A stretch of DNA of 49,603 nt from Gammaproteobacteria bacterium. GTDB taxonomy: Bacteria > Pseudomonadota > Gammaproteobacteria > CAJXQU01. Numbering within the stretch: the first letter of the stretch is position 1; every line of letters begins with the position of its first letter. The stretch spans positions 1-49,603 of the forward strand of contig JALSRM010000037.1 in assembly GCA_026984775.1 (NCBI GenBank). Reading direction: 5' to 3'. Shown here piece by piece: positions 39,446 to 47,766 of this stretch. The notes under the pieces are model-generated. The model was not told where the DNA came from. It saw only the letters and a list, made by a program, of their open reading frames with translations, and searched no databases. The position numbers and the translations under genes were made by a program.

Positions 39446-42400
39446 ATGGTTAGAAAGGTATTTCTGGGACATTCCATAGACAGGAATCACAAAGAGATTA
39501 ACGCTACTGAGGGGAGAAGAGGTTGGGGCCAGGTTGGTTCGATGAAAATCCTTCTGACCATTCTTATGTTCTCTCCGGTTTTGGCTTATGCACTTGGACT
39601 AGGATCACTGACAACCTATTCATCGCTTAACCAGCCATTCGATGCCCGAATCGAACTCCTGAATGTCACTCCAGAAGAACTCGAAACCCTGAAAGTTCAG
39701 CTGGCGAGTCCTCAACAGTTCAAGAATGCCGGTATCGAAAGACCATTCGTGTTATCTTCGCTAAAGTTCAATGTGGTTGAGGATCCCAAAGGCAGTTATA
39801 TCCATGTCACCAGCAATAAATCCATCAAGGAACCCTTTCTTAACTTCCTTCTGGAGATCAACTGGTCTAAAGGACGGCTCATTCGGGAATATACAGCACT
39901 CCTCGATCCTCCCATTTTCGATAATGAACAGCGGGTTGTTGATACGACTCAGCCTGCAAAAACGGTCACTTCAAAACCAATCTCAGTAAAACCTGCCGAG
40001 AAGATCAAAGCTGAACAACTGCCTGATGCAACTCTGGTCAGAGAAGTGGAGACAAAAGTCATTGCCGAAGAAGTTCAGCCTCTCAGAAAAACGCCTCCAC
40101 AGGAGGCGCCTGTTATCAATCATCGAGAAAGCGCTGAACAACCGGCCATATCTCCCCTAGAAAACTCTGTCGGTTCAAGTTACAAAACAAAACGTGGAGA
40201 TACCTTGTGGTCTATCGCGAGGCAGGCGCGGACCGATCGCTCTGTCAGTATTCAGCAGATGATGCTTGCATTGCTGAATAAAAATCCTGATGCTTTTTTC
40301 AAGCCTAATATCAATTCACTAAAGGCCGGTGAGATCCTGCGGCTTCCAGACAGAGGTGAAGTAACCCAGATCAGTAAGGCCGAAGCGATCGCACTGGTCA
40401 GAGAACATAACGCATTATGGGATGATTATCGTCAGGGACTTGCTGTATCGGTGAGTAAACGGCCAATAGGTGCCGTATCGTCAACAGGAACAATTGCAGA
40501 ACCAGCTCAGGAAGAGGTGATTGCAGAACCTGAAGTCAGATTGTTAACTCCTTCCGATGCCGAATCTGTGCCATCTGAGGAAGTTGTAACAGGTGCGGGC
40601 GATAAAAGTGATCGTGACAATGAACGCATTAAGACTCTTGAAAATCAACTTGCTCTTATGAGTGAACAGCTTGAAAGCGGCAAGGGTGAGAATGCTGAGC
40701 TTAAGGATCGCCTTAAGGAAACAGAGGAGATCATTGCACTACTGAAGCAGCAGGTTGAGTTAAAAAATCAAGAACTGGCTGCATTACAGAAAAAGCTGCG
40801 GGAAGCAAGTCAGGCCAGGGCTGAAGAGCAGGCTAAATCTGAAGAGCAGGCTAAATCTGAAGAGCAGGCTAAATCTGAAGAGCAGGCTAAATCTGAAGAA
40901 GAAACCATTGATGATATCCTTTCGCAACTGGAATCTGAAGACCAGTCTGAAACTGTATATCTCGAACAGGATCAGGAGATTGAAAAACCTCCGGTCAATT
41001 ACAGTGAATATACTGAACCCGCAGAATACCTTGCAGGCAAGACAACGCAAACCCGGTATTTCAGCCAGGACGGTGTTACCTATTTGGAAACCAAGTCTGT
41101 TCCACCGCGCCCTCAACAAAAAGAACCCGCTCTTAACAAAGAGCCTGAAAGCGTAAACAAAGAAACTCCAGAACCTCAGGGAGCTGCGACAACTTCGAAG
41201 CAGGAAGAAATTCTTGATGAAGTTGAAGAGCCACAACCTGAGCAAGGCATTCTTGACAAAATCAAGGGAATGTTGCCAGCAACCTTAGTCGACTCAGTTC
41301 CCGGAGGAATCAAAACCGTATTGGGAGTTGTTGCTGCACTTTTGTTATTGCTTCTGGCAGCTTTTTTCAAGTTGATCAACAGGGGAAACAAAGATGAGGC
41401 TGAAGAGATCGATCTGCTTGGCCCTGAAGAGCTTGAAGGCGTTGAAGATGGGCACTTTGAATCATCTATAGCCAAGGAGTTGGACCAAGAAGAAGTGCAG
41501 ACTCAGGAGGCAACCGAAGAATTTGATCTTTCGTTTGATGAGGAAGAGGATGAGCCAGTTGAAACAGCTGCAAACGATCCGACAGATGTAAGCCAGGATT
41601 TCCAAGAGGAGATTACAGATGAAGATCTGGTCGATCTTGAAAGTACACTCGATCAAATTACCGAGGAGCAAAATATTGAAGAGGGTGAAGAACTTACCGA
41701 CCTCGAAAATACGCTTGACCAGATAAAACCCCTCCTTGATCAGACTGAGGAGGAAGTTGAAGAAGACCCTCTCGAAGAGGTTAACCTTGCACTTGCTTAC
41801 GAGCAGTTTGAAAAAGCAGAGGCTATCGTCAAAAAGGCAATTGAAGATCATCCAGATGAGGATGGTTATAAACTTCGTTTGCTGGAGGTTCATTATGCCG
41901 CCAATGACAAGGAAGCGTATGAAGAGGCTGCTCGGTCACTCTACGAGGCAACCGGTGGTGAAGGTCATCTCTGGGAGAGTGCCGTTGCAATGTGGGCAGA
42001 AATGGCCCCTGATCGGGAGCTTTTCGAAAACGTCGATGCAACTACCGAGACAACAATACCAGATCTCCCGGAAAAGAATGAGCAGGAATCTAATTTCGAC
42101 ACGGATTCAGCATCAGATGCAATGATTGCAGGTATGTCTGCAGCAGGCTCAGGCGCTTCGTTATTGGGGGTAGAGGATGAAGATTCCGAATTCATCAATA
42201 TCGCAGATGAAACAGGAGAAGAACTACAAGATACAGGTGTGATTGATTTTTCCGTTGACGAAGGTGAAGCGTCACTTGAAGATACGGATTTCATCAATAT
42301 TGCCGAGACTCAAGATGAACCAACAGCAGAAGAAGCGTCTGATCCAGAATCGACGCCAGATATGGATACCGGGTTCTCACTCGATCATGATCAGGATCTG

Positions 42401-43018
42401 GAGTTTGAAGCGGCTAACAAAGAAGATGCAGCAGATATCGATATGCTCGACATTACAGCCATGGGAGCTTCTGCTGAAGACGAGGTGGAAAACTCAGAAT
42501 CTGACGCTGAGGAGTTGTTCGAGCTAACCAATGAATTCAAATCAGCCGATGAGAGTCTACTTTCGTCAGTAGATGAGAATGAAGACAGTGCTGAGATTCT
42601 GGAATTTTCCACTGAAGAGGCATCTGCTTCCCTTCCTGGAGAGACAACCTTTGGTCTGGATGAAACAGAGGAGGGGCTGTCAGAAGATAACGAAGATGAT
42701 CTCGAGCTCGAATCACTTGCCAAATCACTTGAAGATACTATTTCAGGGCTAGATTCAGGTGGCCTTGAAGATCTGACCTTTGAATTCGATCCAGATGGAA
42801 CGCTAGAGAGCACGCTAACAAGTACGCTTGGTGTTTCAACTGATCTCGAAGATGATGTCGAGGCAGATGAGATTGATACGAAACTAAATCTCGCAAAGGC
42901 TTATATAGAACTGGGTGATGCAGAGGGTGCCAAAGATATCCTTCATGAGGTTACTGTCGATGGTAATGAAGAACAGAAAAGGGATGCGGAAGAGCTTCTT
43001 CAGAAGATCACAACATAG
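39446..43018 (+). CDS. fimV: FimV-family pole/peptidoglycan-binding protein
   Basis: About 1190 residues from the ATG at 39446, chosen because GGGAGG sits four bases before it; the frame also opens at 39413, and an ATG at 39542 lies directly before the signal-like MKILLTILMFSPVLAYALG. An N-terminal FimV domain (LGSLTTYSSLNQPFDA), a LysM domain (about 244-300), a coiled coil, four tandem EEQAKS repeats, a transmembrane helix (about 622-645), a long acidic cytoplasmic part and a C-terminal TPR-like FimV_C domain are seen. FimV proteins organise the cell pole, type IV pilus assembly and cyclic AMP signalling. Gene order asd-fimV-truA is typical. Confidence 0.92.
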   Translation: MVRKVFLGHSIDRNHKEINATEGRRGWGQVGSMKILLTILMFSPVLAYALGLGSLTTYSSLNQPFDARIELLNVTPEELETLKVQLASPQQFKNAGIERPFVLSSLKFNVVEDPKGSYIHVTSNKSIKEPFLNFLLEINWSKGRLIREYTALLDPPIFDNEQRVVDTTQPAKTVTSKPISVKPAEKIKAEQLPDATLVREVETKVIAEEVQPLRKTPPQEAPVINHRESAEQPAISPLENSVGSSYKTKRGDTLWSIARQARTDRSVSIQQMMLALLNKNPDAFFKPNINSLKAGEILRLPDRGEVTQISKAEAIALVREHNALWDDYRQGLAVSVSKRPIGAVSSTGTIAEPAQEEVIAEPEVRLLTPSDAESVPSEEVVTGAGDKSDRDNERIKTLENQLALMSEQLESGKGENAELKDRLKETEEIIALLKQQVELKNQELAALQKKLREASQARAEEQAKSEEQAKSEEQAKSEEQAKSEEETIDDILSQLESEDQSETVYLEQDQEIEKPPVNYSEYTEPAEYLAGKTTQTRYFSQDGVTYLETKSVPPRPQQKEPALNKEPESVNKETPEPQGAATTSKQEEILDEVEEPQPEQGILDKIKGMLPATLVDSVPGGIKTVLGVVAALLLLLLAAFFKLINRGNKDEAEEIDLLGPEELEGVEDGHFESSIAKELDQEEVQTQEATEEFDLSFDEEEDEPVETAANDPTDVSQDFQEEITDEDLVDLESTLDQITEEQNIEEGEELTDLENTLDQIKPLLDQTEEEVEEDPLEEVNLALAYEQFEKAEAIVKKAIEDHPDEDGYKLRLLEVHYAANDKEAYEEAARSLYEATGGEGHLWESAVAMWAEMAPDRELFENVDATTETTIPDLPEKNEQESNFDTDSASDAMIAGMSAAGSGASLLGVEDEDSEFINIADETGEELQDTGVIDFSVDEGEASLEDTDFINIAETQDEPTAEEASDPESTPDMDTGFSLDHDQDLEFEAANKEDAADIDMLDITAMGASAEDEVENSESDAEELFELTNEFKSADESLLSSVDENEDSAEILEFSTEEASASLPGETTFGLDETEEGLSEDNEDDLELESLAKSLEDTISGLDSGGLEDLTFEFDPDGTLESTLTSTLGVSTDLEDDVEADEIDTKLNLAKAYIELGDAEGAKDILHEVTVDGNEEQKRDAEELLQKITT
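40823..40894 (+). repeat. Four-copy 18-bp tandem repeat inside fimV
   Basis: GAAGAGCAGGCTAAATCT is repeated four times without a mismatch, encoding EEQAKS each time. It lies in the coiled-coil region before the transmembrane helix. Perfect identity suggests recent expansion and possible length variation between strains. Confidence 0.95.
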
Positions 43019-43062
43019 GTCGTATAGACAGGATAGACAAGGATGTTAATTTTTGTCTTACA

Positions 43063-43719
43063 GTGACTCACGCAGCAACGAGAATCCTCAGTTTCCTTAT
43101 TATCGCCTTTTTTCTTTCACTGGGCGATAAACCTATATTGATCTTCAGCATCATTTTCACAATGGTGATCTATCTATTCGAACCTCCCGACAATTTATCA
43201 AAAGTACTGCAGTCTCTTATACGAATGAAATGGTTTTTTATTTCCATTCTATTGGTTTATCTGATGCTTGATAAGAGCTCGGCTGATATAGTTTCACGGA
43301 TTACAGAAGGGGTCGGACGGATCATGGTTCTGGTCATCATGATGTTGCTTGTCAGCTGGTTGATGGACCGAACACCTCGTGATCAGATACTGGCGGGTTT
43401 AATCTATCTTCTAAAGCCTGTACAAATGATAGGTTTTCCAATTCATAAATTCGCTATAAGAGTCGAGTTAATCTTTCAGGAAATCGACTTTGCACAGCAT
43501 TTGGTGAATCAGAAGAAAGCTGCTTTATTGGATAAAAAACTGAACTACAGCGAGATCGCAAACGTTCTCTCGGGGCTTTATCATGAAATTGTTGCATGTG
43601 CAGATCACTCTCGTTCCGAACCTGTGGCCATTGACTTGATAGAGAGGGTCTCTCCAATACAGTGGATGTTCCCATTTTTCCTTTTCGCCATTCTTTTAAT
43701 TATCCATAACCTTTCGTGA
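43063..43719 (+). CDS. ECF-T-like membrane protein
   Basis: A 218-residue membrane protein with about five helices starting at a GTG. The segment LLKPVQMIGFPIHKFAIRVELIFQEI resembles the coupling region of energy-coupling-factor T components (CbiQ/EcfT). No ECF ATPases or S component are nearby, so the transport role is doubtful. It lies between fimV and truA and overlaps truA by 4 bases. An upstream ATG (43043) is out of frame and leads to a stop after seven codons. Confidence 0.6.
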   Translation: MTHAATRILSFLIIAFFLSLGDKPILIFSIIFTMVIYLFEPPDNLSKVLQSLIRMKWFFISILLVYLMLDKSSADIVSRITEGVGRIMVLVIMMLLVSWLMDRTPRDQILAGLIYLLKPVQMIGFPIHKFAIRVELIFQEIDFAQHLVNQKKAALLDKKLNYSEIANVLSGLYHEIVACADHSRSEPVAIDLIERVSPIQWMFPFFLFAILLIIHNLS

Positions 43720-44498
43720 AAATCGCATTTGGAATAGAGTATGATGGCAGCCATTATCATGGCTGGCAGTGTCAGAAAGGAGTACCTACTGTCCAAGAAT
43801 ATGTGGAGACTGCCATATCTACAGTCGCTGACCAAAATGTTGAGGTGTACTGTGCAGGGAGAACAGATACAGGGGTACATGCACTTGGTCAGGTAATCCA
43901 TATCGAAACGAACGCCGTTAGGAAAGAAGCCTCATGGTTGTTTGGAACCAACAGCAACCTTCCTCCGGATATATGCGTGCAATGGGTAAAGCAGGTCGAT
44001 AATGATTTTCATGCCCGTTTTTCTGCAACCAGCCGTGTTTATCGTTACTTTATTCTTAATCGGAATGCACGATCAGCGATACTGAATAGCCGGACCGTTT
44101 GGGAGAGAAGGCCACTTGTACTAGCGTCGATGCAGGAAGCGGCCCAATATTTGATCGGTACCTACGATTTTTCTGCTTATCGATCCCTGGAATGTCAGGC
44201 AAAAAATCCGGTAAGAACAGTTTCCAGGCTGGAGATTACCCAGAGAGGTTCGATCATCATGATCGAAATTGAGGCCAATGCATTTTTACACCATATGGTC
44301 AGGAATATCGCAGGTGTATTAATGGAAATCGGGATGGGTCGGGCCAAACCCGCATGGGCTAATGAAGTTTTGCAAGGGAAGGATAGACGACTTGGTGGGG
44401 TGACTGCACCACCCGAAGGTTTATATTTGATCAGAGTGTCATATCCAGAAAAATTCAACCTGCCGCAACCAGAACTACCTATAACAGTATTCAGCTGA
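43716..44498 (+). CDS. truA: tRNA pseudouridine synthase A
   Basis: A 260-residue enzyme with the catalytic aspartate D51 in the family motif AGRTDTGVHALGQV. It makes pseudouridine at positions 38-40 of the tRNA anticodon stem. The GTG start overlaps the previous gene by 4 bases. The 3' end overlaps the convergent hybrid kinase gene by 8 bases. In many relatives trpF and accD follow truA; here they do not. Confidence 0.96.
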   Translation: MKIAFGIEYDGSHYHGWQCQKGVPTVQEYVETAISTVADQNVEVYCAGRTDTGVHALGQVIHIETNAVRKEASWLFGTNSNLPPDICVQWVKQVDNDFHARFSATSRVYRYFILNRNARSAILNSRTVWERRPLVLASMQEAAQYLIGTYDFSAYRSLECQAKNPVRTVSRLEITQRGSIIMIEIEANAFLHHMVRNIAGVLMEIGMGRAKPAWANEVLQGKDRRLGGVTAPPEGLYLIRVSYPEKFNLPQPELPITVFS

Positions 44499-47091
44499 CA
44501 GTCTGGCCAATTTCTTTTTTGAGCGCAGCACAGGTCGCTTCATATTGTTCGGAAAGCCGTTTGAACTCCTCCTTAATATTCTGGAGTTGGTCTTGCCTTC
44601 CAAGAGATTCCATTTCCTTACATGTTTCCGCAAGAAGGTCGGCACCAAGATTTGCGCTGCTTGATTTTAGACTATGTGCAGTACTGCGAATTTTTTTTGC
44701 GTCTTCCTTTTCTACTGCTTGTCGTAATTCGTCTATGATTTTGCTTGAATTTTCGAGGTAGAGTCCAACAATTTTTTGCAGAATATCAGGTGCACCTTCT
44801 CGCTGTAGGGAACGAATATTGTTCAAGGTAGTTTGATTGAGGATTATTGTATCTGCTTTCCCGGCAAGTTTTGGTTCTTCGTCCAGATTAGTCTCTTCAG
44901 CAGATAATTCAGGCTCACCCAGCAGCTCCTCCTCAAGTTCAAAAATATCATTTTCTATTGTATAAATCGTAAAATCATCATCAAAAATTTCGTCTCCCTG
45001 TTCCTGGTCGTTCGGTTTCTCAGGCAGCCACTTTTTCAGGGTTTCACTCAGCTGACGCTTACTAAAAGGTTTTGACAGATAATCGTTCATGCCGGCATCA
45101 AGACAACGTTGACGGTCGCCCTCCATGGCATTTGCTGTCAATGCGATGACAGGTAGCTGATTATATTTATCCGACCTTTCCCGGATCTTCCGAGTTGCTT
45201 CGTAGCCATCCAGGACTGGCATTTGACAGTCCATAAGGACAAGATCAAATGGGATGGCTTTCTCCTCGAGAAGATTCAGTGCTTCCTGGCCGTTTGAAAC
45301 ACAATGTACGGAGCAACCCAGTTCCTTTAAAACCATGTGAGCAAGTTCCTGATTTACTGGATTATCTTCCACGACAAGAATATTTGCTTGGAACTGTACA
45401 TTTTTTGCATGCTTGGTTTCATTCCCGTTTTCCGAAGATCGTTTGTTACCTGAAATACTCAGCGTAGTCAGTAATGCGTGGTACAGATCATCATGTTTGA
45501 TTGGCTTAGTCAGGTAGGACTTGATTCCTGCTGTTGTCCATACTGTGGTTTCTTCGAGATTGTGAATGGAGTTCATGAGGATCAAGGGCAATTTGCCAAG
45601 TGTTCTGTTCTGTTTAACCAGGCGTGCCAGGTTCAGGCCGCTGATGTCTGGCATGTCGTGATCGAGCATGGCCAGAGAGAACGGCTTTCCTTCTTCCTGT
45701 GCCCGTTCAAGTGTACGCAGTGCATCTTGAGCTGTTTCAACAATGACTGTTTCTATATGCCACTGTTTTAGCTGGCTCGCCAGGTTTTGACTGTTTGACT
45801 GATTGTCATCAATTATCAGTACCTTGATGCCTCCAAGTAACCTTTTCTCTGATTCGAAAAGCTCAATGTCCTTTCCTTTATCCTTTTCCAGTCTGACCGT
45901 GAACCAAAAACATGAACCCTCTCCCAGCTTGCTGGTAACACCCATCTCGCCACCCATTAATTTTGTCAGGTGTTTACAGATAGTCAGACCGAGTCCTGTT
46001 CCTTTTGACGCCTGTTCCAACGTCTGTTGTGACTGGGAAAAGGACTCAAAGATAAGATCAAGATCCTGTTTAGGGATACCTATTCCAGTATCACGAACCT
46101 CAAAACGGATGGGTGCATTGTCGTCGTCTTCATTGATAAGGACTTCTAACGTCACCTCGCCTTCGTCCGTGAACTTGATGGCGTTACTCACGAGGTTAGT
46201 CAAAATCTGGGTCAGCCGTTGCTTATCACAAATGAAAAATGAATGGTTATTTGAAGGATAAATACAGATCAGCTCGAGCCCTTTGCTGCTTGCACGCTCG
46301 GCAAAGGTGTCAGCGATCTCTTCAATGATTGAGCGTAGATCACATGACTCATTCTTGAGCTCAAGTTTTCCGGCTTCGATTTTCGATAGATCAAGTATAT
46401 CGTTGATCAGACAGAGCAGGCTCTCGCCAGATTGGCGTATGATATTTATCAAATGGGTCTGTTTTTTGGTCAGTTGTGTATTTCCTAGTAATTCAGCCAT
46501 ACCCAGTACTCCGTTCAGCGGTGTACGGATCTCGTGACTCATATTTGCAAGGAAAGTGGATCGTGTGGCAGCTTCTTTCAGTGCCTTCTGATGCTCATGT
46601 TTCATTTCTTCGAGCATCCGTTCCTGTTTTATGGCAAGAGCCAGCACCTTGCTGAGTTCGTCCTTTGCCTGTAATTCACGTTTTACTTCCTGATCGATGA
46701 CCCGCTGGATGCCCACAAACCCCGAAATTTCCTCAGGGATTTCAGTGATTGGATCGATGGTCGTTCTTACCCAAACGAGTTCTGCTTTGCCATCCTCTGA
46801 AAACAGTGGGGTTTCAATTTGATGACGCATATTCCACGATTGGCCTTCCTTGAGGCTTTGCAGTAATTTAAGTGCAATCTTTTTAGAATAAGGAATTTCA
46901 CTGATAGAACGACCGGAGGCTTGTTCCTCTGTCCATTGATTCAATTCAAGAAACTTCTGGTTGGCGTATTCGATACGTCCCTTCGGATCAGTAACGAATA
47001 CAGCTTCACTGCTTGATTCTACGGCGGTATAGACCTTGATGACTTGGGTCGCAAGGGAATGGGAAGTGGAGTGATCGGCTTTGTTATCCAT
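44491..47091 (-). CDS. Soluble hybrid histidine kinase with PAS, two receivers and HPt
   Basis: An 866-residue multidomain kinase with no transmembrane segment. Order: PAS/PAC (about 15-135), a short coiled coil, HisKA with H186 (FLANMSHEIRTPLNG), HATPase (NAIKF, DTGIGIP, GTGLGLT), receiver 1 (about 422-545, D477), receiver 2 (about 569-690, D621) and a C-terminal HPt domain with H806 (AHSLKSSSANLG). This makes a complete internal phosphorelay whose output would pass to an unknown partner regulator. The domain order resembles BarA-type kinases but without the periplasmic sensor. Its 3' end overlaps truA by 8 bases. Confidence 0.93.
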   Translation of the reverse strand: MDNKADHSTSHSLATQVIKVYTAVESSSEAVFVTDPKGRIEYANQKFLELNQWTEEQASGRSISEIPYSKKIALKLLQSLKEGQSWNMRHQIETPLFSEDGKAELVWVRTTIDPITEIPEEISGFVGIQRVIDQEVKRELQAKDELSKVLALAIKQERMLEEMKHEHQKALKEAATRSTFLANMSHEIRTPLNGVLGMAELLGNTQLTKKQTHLINIIRQSGESLLCLINDILDLSKIEAGKLELKNESCDLRSIIEEIADTFAERASSKGLELICIYPSNNHSFFICDKQRLTQILTNLVSNAIKFTDEGEVTLEVLINEDDDNAPIRFEVRDTGIGIPKQDLDLIFESFSQSQQTLEQASKGTGLGLTICKHLTKLMGGEMGVTSKLGEGSCFWFTVRLEKDKGKDIELFESEKRLLGGIKVLIIDDNQSNSQNLASQLKQWHIETVIVETAQDALRTLERAQEEGKPFSLAMLDHDMPDISGLNLARLVKQNRTLGKLPLILMNSIHNLEETTVWTTAGIKSYLTKPIKHDDLYHALLTTLSISGNKRSSENGNETKHAKNVQFQANILVVEDNPVNQELAHMVLKELGCSVHCVSNGQEALNLLEEKAIPFDLVLMDCQMPVLDGYEATRKIRERSDKYNQLPVIALTANAMEGDRQRCLDAGMNDYLSKPFSKRQLSETLKKWLPEKPNDQEQGDEIFDDDFTIYTIENDIFELEEELLGEPELSAEETNLDEEPKLAGKADTIILNQTTLNNIRSLQREGAPDILQKIVGLYLENSSKIIDELRQAVEKEDAKKIRSTAHSLKSSSANLGADLLAETCKEMESLGRQDQLQNIKEEFKRLSEQYEATCAALKKEIGQTVS

Positions 47092-47162
47092 AATTTCCGT
47101 AGGGTCGATTGAAAACAGAGTTCGTTACCTGCTAACAGATATCGGAAATACAGGGAGGAACT

Positions 47163-47687
47163 TTAACGCTTCCTATGGAATAGGCGCCGTTTTTTCCACC
47201 GTCTGACAAGATGCAGGCGCCAGAATAGCCTGATCAGCAGCTTACCCATAGCAGCACTGAAAACTCCGAGAATAAAACAGCCGGTGAGGAGGGGTTTCCA
47301 GATATGGAACAATGTATCAGAAAACCATTGGTAGCTGAATTCAAAATGTGCATTACTAACATTCATGCCCATGACAACAGCCCCAATCTTGTAGGCAAGG
47401 AGGAAAAGCGGGCCCATGGTAATGGGGTTGGTGAGAAAAACCGAGGTTACAGTCAGAGGTAAGTTAAAACGTGCCAAAATCGCAACCAGAGCAGCAATAA
47501 TGGTCTGTCCGGGAACGGGAATAAAAGCAATGAAAAGGCCTGCTGCTACTGCATTTGCAGCTGAACGCCGGTTCAGATGCCATAGGTTAGGATCATGCAA
47601 CAAATTTCCGAAATGCCTGAAATAGTGGTGATCATGGAAATGCTGTTGTTCAGGGATATAACGTTTATAGAGTTTCTTGGGATCCAT
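47163..47687 (-). CDS. DUF2062 membrane protein
   Basis: A 174-residue protein with about three helices and the DUF2062 pattern: SAANAVAAGLFIAFIPVPGQT and LTNPITMGPLFL. The C-terminus is very basic (RRWKKRRLFHRKR) and probably cytoplasmic. The function is unknown. It is divergent from comEC with a 79-base gap; this pairing is common in gammaproteobacteria. Confidence 0.85.
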   Translation of the reverse strand: MDPKKLYKRYIPEQQHFHDHHYFRHFGNLLHDPNLWHLNRRSAANAVAAGLFIAFIPVPGQTIIAALVAILARFNLPLTVTSVFLTNPITMGPLFLLAYKIGAVVMGMNVSNAHFEFSYQWFSDTLFHIWKPLLTGCFILGVFSAAMGKLLIRLFWRLHLVRRWKKRRLFHRKR

Positions 47688-47766
47688 TCAATGAGAAACG
47701 CTAACAATTGATGCAAGTAAGCCAATTATACCCCAGTTGTTAAAGAAACATTGTTAACATTCCGTT

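Noticed and set aside
40784-41245. 153-residue minus-strand frame inside fimV with repeated LLFRFS units
   Set aside because: It is the reverse-strand shadow of the acidic EEQAKS repeat in fimV; hydrophobic repeats there are an artefact of the coding strand.
42391-42813. 140-residue serine-rich minus-strand frame inside fimV
   Set aside because: Shadow of the acidic, codon-biased fimV region; no start signal and no family pattern.
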